A DNA stretch of 64,000 nt from Mucor racemosus (lineage: Eukaryota > Mucoromycota > Mucoromycetes > Mucorales > Mucoraceae), in the NCBI GenBank assembly GCA_027405735.1, contig JAPEHQ010000003.1, positions 310,001-374,000 of the forward strand, written 5' to 3'. Shown here piece by piece: positions 58,434 through 64,000 of this stretch. How positions within the stretch are numbered: the stretch's first letter is position 1; each line of letters begins with the position of its first letter. The notes below the pieces were generated by a model. It was not told the origin of the DNA, searched no databases, and was given only the letters and a program-made list of their open reading frames with translations. Made by a program: the position numbers and the translations under genes.

Positions 58434-59615
58434 ACTGCCAATAAAGATTCTTCATATGTTGGAGGACATTCCATACCGAGGCCATGTCTTTTTAAAGCTT
58501 CAATTTCTTCCATTGAAATAGGACAATCATAACTAGGCAATTTTGTGAATTCACGATCCCCTAATTGAGGAACATGGCTATCCAACAGATCAATGTGCGT
58601 TTGAAAAGAAATAGTTCTAGTTGCATGTCGGCTATTGATGTTGGTGCTATCGGGGACGGATATTAGGAGTGAAACTAGTAAAAGATGGCTAACTCGGAAG
58701 TTGTTGTATTTTTGAGTAGAGTGAGATACAGTTTTATCGTCAGGTATTTGATACAGACAATTTCCTTGCCAATTTTGATTCAAAGGTCGGTTAGGTAAAG
58801 ACAACATTGTGCCTTTAGCGGGATATAAGAAATGAACAGATTGACTTGTACGATCAATGTTATCCTCAGTTGGAGTAACTACTCGCTTTTCAACCAATTG
58901 CAAAAATACTTGTTTTAATCTCAATTCTTTAACTGTAGGTGCAATTTCGATCTTGAGAGGCAATTTAGACCCAAGCACAGCTGATTTTGTGTCAATAGTA
59001 ATGCGATATTGGCACCAATTTGAAAAGTGTTTATGTGAATCGATCGTAGCTGGATAATTCTCACCTGTTATCATGCCTGAGTCAGGTAGACGAGCTAAAA
59101 TAATCTGTTTTTTGATCTCCTCATGCATTAGAGATGCCCCATCTTTTTTATAATGTAATGATACAGAAATGTTGTAATCTACATCAACTTGAGAACAGCT
59201 GATCGTCTCGGGAATTCCTGCAGGCAAAGACATTTCAAATGAAAATCGAGTTGAACCAGAGTTTAATAAAAGAGGTGGTGATAAAGCAGATTCGGGTGTA
59301 GGATATAACTGTAAATGACTTGCGGCGATATTTTGTTGATTTTGTCTAGTTTTTTCATCTATGAAAATAGATAAATTAGTATTTGACACACTTGCAGCAG
59401 AAAACAAATAAATATTTACCTTGTTTCCACTCGGTTTTCATCAAACCATTAAAATCGATTTGTAGCTTTTCAAGTATATGACTCTTTTGAAAATTAACAT
59501 TGACAGTTCCTCGGATAACAGGAGATGTTTCTAAATTTGAACCGATAAATACTATAGGTTCTAATAATTGGATAGATAGGGATTTCGATACAGATAATCT
59601 ACGATTCCACATCAT
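58430..59615 (-). CDS. Alpha-arrestin (ART-type ubiquitin-ligase adaptor)
   Basis: Two exons split by an intron of about 70 nt near 59360-59420. The start MMWNRRLSVSKSLSIQLLEP opens the N-terminal arrestin fold (VIRGTVNVNFQKSHIL, FSFEMSLPAGIPETI, DVDYNISVSLHYK); the C-terminal fold follows (SAVLGSKLPLKIEIAP, KQVFLQLVEKR). The end contains ECPPTYEESLL, a PPxY motif that binds WW domains of Rsp5/Nedd4 ligases. Family members bring the ligase to plasma-membrane transporters for endocytosis. At about 370 residues it is shorter than many fungal ARTs, since little follows the second fold. Convergent with FANCL with stop codons overlapping in TTAA at 58430-58433. Confidence 0.82.
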
Positions 59616-59729
59616 GATTTATTGTAGTATAAAAGATAAAAATTGGGGGAAAAAAAGAAAGGGGGAACATGGCCCTTTTTATATACATTTGTCAAAAAAA
59701 GGTACTAATTTACGGCATTTTAATATTAT

Positions 59730-60609
59730 TCATCCTAGCAATAATTGGTTCTTCTTTAATAGGATTGCCAGTTGTCCAGTTTCATGTAACTGTTCAAGAT
59801 CGTCAGCCCCTCCAATTGTTTGACCGTTTAAAAAAATGTTTGGAAATGTAGCTCTACCAGATATTTCATTTAATGTCATTTTTACTTGATAATCGTCATC
59901 TAAAAGTATAATAAAAATTAAGTATTTAGACTTCAAATGACGTAAATGTCATATAATATCATTGGTAAAGCTTACCTCGCAAGTCAACCTCAATTACCTC
60001 AAGAGGTTCCTTCAAATTGTATAAACCTAAAATTCGTTTTGCTTTTTTAGAAAATCTATTTGAATAATCAGGTTAATAAAAAGAAAAAAAGAGAAATGCA
60101 CCCAATAAATGAATTTCTTCCATATTTATACAAATGTGATCATAATTAATCACTGGAACCCTTATCCTCCTTATTTTCATCAACGAAAATTGTATATAGC
60201 CCATTGAATCCCCATAATTTTTTAAATGTTTGTGGCACGTTACTTACGGACAATAAGTTTTACTGAATACAATCAATTGATTATCTTGAATATGACCCAA
60301 AATTTCATCTTTAAGGCTAAGTGTTTTTATATTTTTGAATTCATCTTCTTTTTCGGCATATACGGGCAATATATGAATAGTATTGGTATCACTATCGCCA
60401 GAAATGATGGATGTAAATGAGCTTTTTCCATAATAACTAACTAAACATAATGTTGCCAAAGAAATAAAAGCAATAAACGAATATAATCGAATACGACGAG
60501 AATTACAGTTGCGTGTATTATTATTTCTTTGTTGTGCTGCGTATTTCTCCTTTGCTTCTATATCATCCTGAACAGTAAAAGGTAAACTCGATGTATTGGC
60601 GGCACTCAT
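59730..60609 (-). CDS. Membrane-anchored glutaredoxin (Grx6/Grx7-like)
   Basis: Three exons. Residues 1-40 are hydrophilic and basic, then one membrane anchor (LYSFIAFISLATLCLVSYY), a stalk, and the glutaredoxin domain: LIVFSKTYCPFSKKAKRILG with active site CPFS, LEVIEVDL, and the glutathione-binding ATFPNIFLNGQTIGGADDL (TxP and GGxDD motifs present). The type II topology (cytosolic N-terminus, lumenal catalytic domain) matches yeast Grx6/Grx7 of the early secretory pathway. The second active-site position is Ser, so it is of the monothiol class I type. The CPFS motif is formed across an exon junction (CC|A TTT). About 185-190 residues. Confidence 0.85.
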
Positions 60610-60714
60610 ATTTTGTTGCTATGATAATAAATAATTGGAAAAATGGAAGAGTGCACGAAAAATATAGCTACATTTTTTTTTGTTTTGTGTATTATCGTAA
60701 GCTTATTTTATTGG

Positions 60715-62089
60715 TTAAAAGCTAATTTTAACTTTTTTAATGACATTCTTGTAAAGTTCTGGCTCTTCGATTTCCTTCTTGCCTTGAATCAATCGAAGTT
60801 CACAATTATGAACCAAATTAGCAGCATTAGGTTTCGTTTTCATGCGGCTGTTTTTCTGTTGTTGGTAAATGTATGTCTTTCTAGTAATAGCATTCACACT
60901 ACAGATAACTTTAAATACAGCATCGATCAAGGAGCTCTGCTTTTGTGCGAAATGTGCAACTGTCAATGAGGAGAAAAGATCTCCTGTTCCCGTGAAATAA
61001 CCTTCGTATGTGGGGAAAGCAATTAAATATTGTTCGGTTGTACCATCGTTGGTTTGTTGACTAGATAGACAATATAATGATTCCTCGGAGCTTGTTTCTA
61101 ATTGAACCTCGACAGGCACATCTTTTAAGGGTAAAGATAAGGTTGTAATGACAACATTGGGTGAACCTAATGAATGTAATTTCTTTGCTACTTGGCATGC
61201 CTCTTCTAATGATGCAATTTTCATCTCCGATAAGGTTCTATATCCATCAGTGGTGTTGTATTTTAGTTAACGTTAACAATCTTCATTCAAAAAAAAAATA
61301 ACCTTACTCTGCCTCGAATTGATTAGGTGTAACAACATCAGCGTATTGCATAATATTTCTATATAATGGTACAATTTCAGGCGCCACATACAGAGCACCT
61401 CCATCTCCCATTACAGTATCGCAAACTACAACGTTGGATGAGATCTATGTATCATATAATTAAAATATTTATACTTGCGATAGATCAAATCAGGATTCAC
61501 AGCTTTGAGCTTTTTAACCATTTTTTGAATGGTTTCCAAAATAGCAAAATTACCGATATAACCTACCATTCACAAATCATGAATATACAAAAGAATGCAA
61601 TTTAATGCTAGTCATTTTACCTGTCAGGACATGGGTGTATTCGCCAATGAGTTCATTCTTTTCTAATCCATCAAACAAATCTTGCACATCCTGTGCAGTC
61701 GTTCTACTTCCAGTCCAAGATGGATAACCTGCCAAATGTACAATGAATACTCCCTGGTTTTAAAATGTAAACATTTAACATTTTACCAGTATGATTTGAA
61801 AATTGAACTGTATTCAAATTATCTACATCGAATCCAAGTGTTTGAAGTGGGAAAACGGCTGCTTTGTTACCTTAAATTATAATTTAATTTTAACCGATAT
61901 TAGAACATTCTGACTAAATTTCCAAGTGTTAAGATATAAATTACCACAATAACCGGATACCTATAAGCAATTGGTCAAGTTTTTCATATTTTTTTTTTTG
62001 CTCCTTGTATATACACATACCGTATGAGATTGAATACTTAATACTCTATAATTTTGTTCTTCATCTACTGTTGTGGAGGTGGTTGTCAT
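60715..62089 (-). CDS. Pyridoxal kinase
   Basis: Phosphorylates pyridoxal, pyridoxine and pyridoxamine using ATP, making vitamin B6 cofactor. Several exons from the start [26 protein letters not shown]... (62089). Conserved pieces in order: [21 protein letters not shown] (written here in two parts, SIQSHTVSGYCG and NKAAVFPLQ), [47 protein letters not shown], and the anion-hole/catalytic [11 protein letters not shown] with the base aspartate. The C-terminal exon is long (61224-60715) and ends with a Lys-rich stretch. Introns are short, placed between these blocks. Length of about 340 residues fits the family. Confidence 0.88.
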
Positions 62090-62524
62090 GGTAGCTGCTT
62101 GTCTATGATTTCTCTTTAGGAAGAATAAAAAAGGAAAAATAAAAAAGAGGAAAAGCTTTTCATCGGGGCCGCCCCATCTTTGATATGTAGAGATGTACGG
62201 AATCTTAAAAATAATAATAGCTATTTATGTATATGGAATTCTCTTTCTAATATTCCATCACAAGTACGTGTATAAAATCGAAGAGTAATCCGTCAACCTT
62301 CTATTCAGTATATTCTCTATTCCTTAATGATGGACCCTAGGTTTTATAACGTAATATAACCGTATCTCACCAGTGCGGCTCTTATCGGCTATTGGTGTTG
62401 ATTCGCTGTAATTCAATTCAATCCATTATCAATTATGTAAAAATTACCCAATAATGCTTGCATTTAATAAAATGAGCCTCTTTCTAATAGGGCTTATTTC
62501 ACATTCATACATCCAACTTTAAAT
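62090..62524. other. Upstream flank of pyridoxal kinase
   Basis: About 430 bp with the presumed promoter/5' UTR (A/G-rich tract near 62125-62150). No gene recognised. Confidence 0.5.
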
Positions 62525-63760
62525 TACTCTGTATTTTTTGTTTCAGCAAAAAATATTGACTTTTCGTCGAGATAATCAAAATAATAGTTCACATTACAGC
62601 ATAAGGTCAATTGTTGTAACTCAGTCTTTTATATATAATCTCAATTATAATAATATTAATAAAATCAGTCTCTTTTCCTCAAACATAATATAGTCCATAT
62701 TTAGATTATTACACAATGATAACTGAGTTCCAAAAATTGATTTGTGGAATCGATCAGAAAATGATGAAAAAAACAAATTTGTTTAAATGCTCATGAACTG
62801 CAAAGTAAGCCGACCTAGCAAATTAAATGGTTTTTGTACAGTTTTAAATTCTGCATCTATTTAAATAAAATTTGAATAAATGTTTCACATTAAATTTTGC
62901 GTAAAATGCGATTGAAATTTTGGAGGTTTTTTGAAGATACACATCATTTTTTATAAGCATATTTAAAATATAATACACTGAAATGATGCGCAAGAAAATT
63001 ATCTATCGATTGAGCTATTGCAAAATTTTCTAGCTGCATTTTTCGTAGAGAAAACAACATTTTTGTACAAATTTTTTTCTGTTTCAGAATTTGGGATAAG
63101 GGTATACAAGGGGAAAATTGAGTTTAGAGATGAGGATGTCTCTTTGTACATATTTTTGAGGATATCTCCACGAAAAATCAATATTTTAAAAAACTCTAAA
63201 TTGGGTCTGAGAGAGCTCAACGAGCTTAATGACATGAATGCAAAAAAAATGTTGCTCAATTTAGCCAATATTTTGGAACCTACTATAGAAATGCCAAAAA
63301 AAATGAAAAAAAAATAAAAGTGCTCAGAATTTTTTTGTATTAAAATATGTTATAGAGCATTTCAAAACAAGTAAATTTTATTATTAAAACGTGTTAGTAT
63401 AGCTTAATTTTTTCTGGAGATATGAAGCCTCGAAGTTTCAATCCATTAGCAGTGAAATACGCGTAAAAATCTGAAACATTAGCAATGAAAAATTAATACT
63501 GACTGCAAAGAATAGGATATTTCCGGATACTTGTTTTTGGAACAAAGCTGAACATCTCAGGTACATTGGCATATAATTTTTTCTTGGTGTTATTTAGTGA
63601 AAAAAAAAGTAGAGCAGTGATGAAAAATGAGACCCAATTTTCAAGGAAAAAGCAGTGAATTTTACGCGTTTTTGAGTCTTTCGTGGGATATAGAATAAAT
63701 TTAGAGATAGGAAGCATAATGCGGTCAATTCATATCTATTTTGTAGTGTCTAAAGCGCAT
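62525..63760 (+). repeat. R1 dispersed repeat, copy 5
   Basis: Plus-strand frame 63018-63317 with FGIRVYKGKIEFRDEDVS, RISPRKINIL and LGLRELNELNDMNAKKML; the upstream part of the frame is broken. Minus-strand open frame 63717-63493 with ENWVSFFITALLFFSLNNT and KKLYANVPEM. Interrupted by a 102-bp LTR-like insertion at 62612-62713. Confidence 0.75.
62612..62713. mobile_element. 102-bp LTR-like insertion with CAAT direct repeat
   Basis: Starts TGTTGTAAC and ends TTATTACA (TG...CA, with short inverted TGT...ACA ends), flanked by CAAT at 62608-62611 and 62714-62717. R1 copy 3 is continuous at this place (near 49232). Contains a TATATATAA tract. Short for an LTR, so a TRIM-type or truncated element is possible. 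Confidence 0.5.
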
Positions 63761-64000
63761 TTTTGGTCAACAGTTTATCCTGGGTCCTACTAACTCTTTA
63801 ATATCTTCATATTGGGATTTTCTTTCTAATTTGCGTATTCGGTGAACAATTTCTGAGTTATGCCTTCTATTCCGAGACTTTCAATAGTCATGAAAGTTAT
63901 TTTTGAATATTTACAATATGACCATATCTTTGTAAGTATTGGTGCATTATGATGGTGAATAAATTTATTAAATACATTATTTATTGGAGGACGAAGAAAA
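63761..64000. other. Right-end sequence, nothing recognised
   Basis: AT-rich DNA after R1 copy 5, running off the window. No frame or repeat identified. Confidence 0.5.

Overview
The window looks like nuclear DNA of an early-diverging filamentous fungus, most likely Mucorales (Mucoromycota). It is very AT-rich and its genes carry several 40-100 nt GT-AG introns. Low-complexity Asn/Gln/Ser/Thr stretches are common. The gene set is fungal-eukaryotic: formin, Hrd3, mitochondrial F1-beta, Mzm1, Vma12, Rab and Rho GTPases, and a FANCL that many fungi lack. Species is not determined. I saw no tRNA, rRNA or CRISPR.

Layout. 1.7-8.0 kb holds secreted or surface proteins on the minus strand: a glyoxal oxidase-like enzyme, a Ser/Thr-rich type I membrane protein and a secreted double-psi beta-barrel protein with a Lys/Thr tail. 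8.9-10.0 kb holds a dead Tc1/mariner-type transposase and small repeats. 10.2-18.9 kb holds a Rab GTPase, a large formin (about 1,770 residues) and a rhodanese. 19.9-37.3 kb is a repeat-rich island enclosing four gene models (a membrane protein, a CBM48/AMPK-beta-like protein, Mzm1, a four-helix membrane protein). 37.9-48.8 kb is gene-dense: Vma12-like, a possible Sld7-type factor, a polyQ HAPSTR1-like protein, a secreted ureohydrolase, Hrd3 and ATP2. 49.1-52.1 kb has two repeat copies. 52.8-62.1 kb holds a small hydrophilic protein, Rho, a Myb/SANT protein, FANCL, an alpha-arrestin, a membrane-anchored glutaredoxin and pyridoxal kinase. A further repeat copy closes the window.

The main discovery is structural. 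Two inverted copies of a 355/377-bp MITE (terminal repeats TAGCG[T/A]TCGCAA) lie at 19.9 and 34.8 kb. Neither has matching 8-bp flanks. Instead the outer flank of each equals the reverse complement of the inner flank of the other. Flipping the 14.5 kb between them restores two perfect 8-bp target-site duplications and also reassembles a broken tandem duplication of about 1.59 kb units. This is the footprint of an inversion by recombination between transposons, or of an assembly misjoin at the same place.

The second discovery is a five-copy dispersed repeat (R1, up to about 1.7 kb) that keeps a related 90-150 codon reading frame. It has been invaded by a 70-bp hAT-like element, a 228-bp solo LTR and a 102-bp LTR-like insertion, each recognisable from an uninterrupted paralogue.
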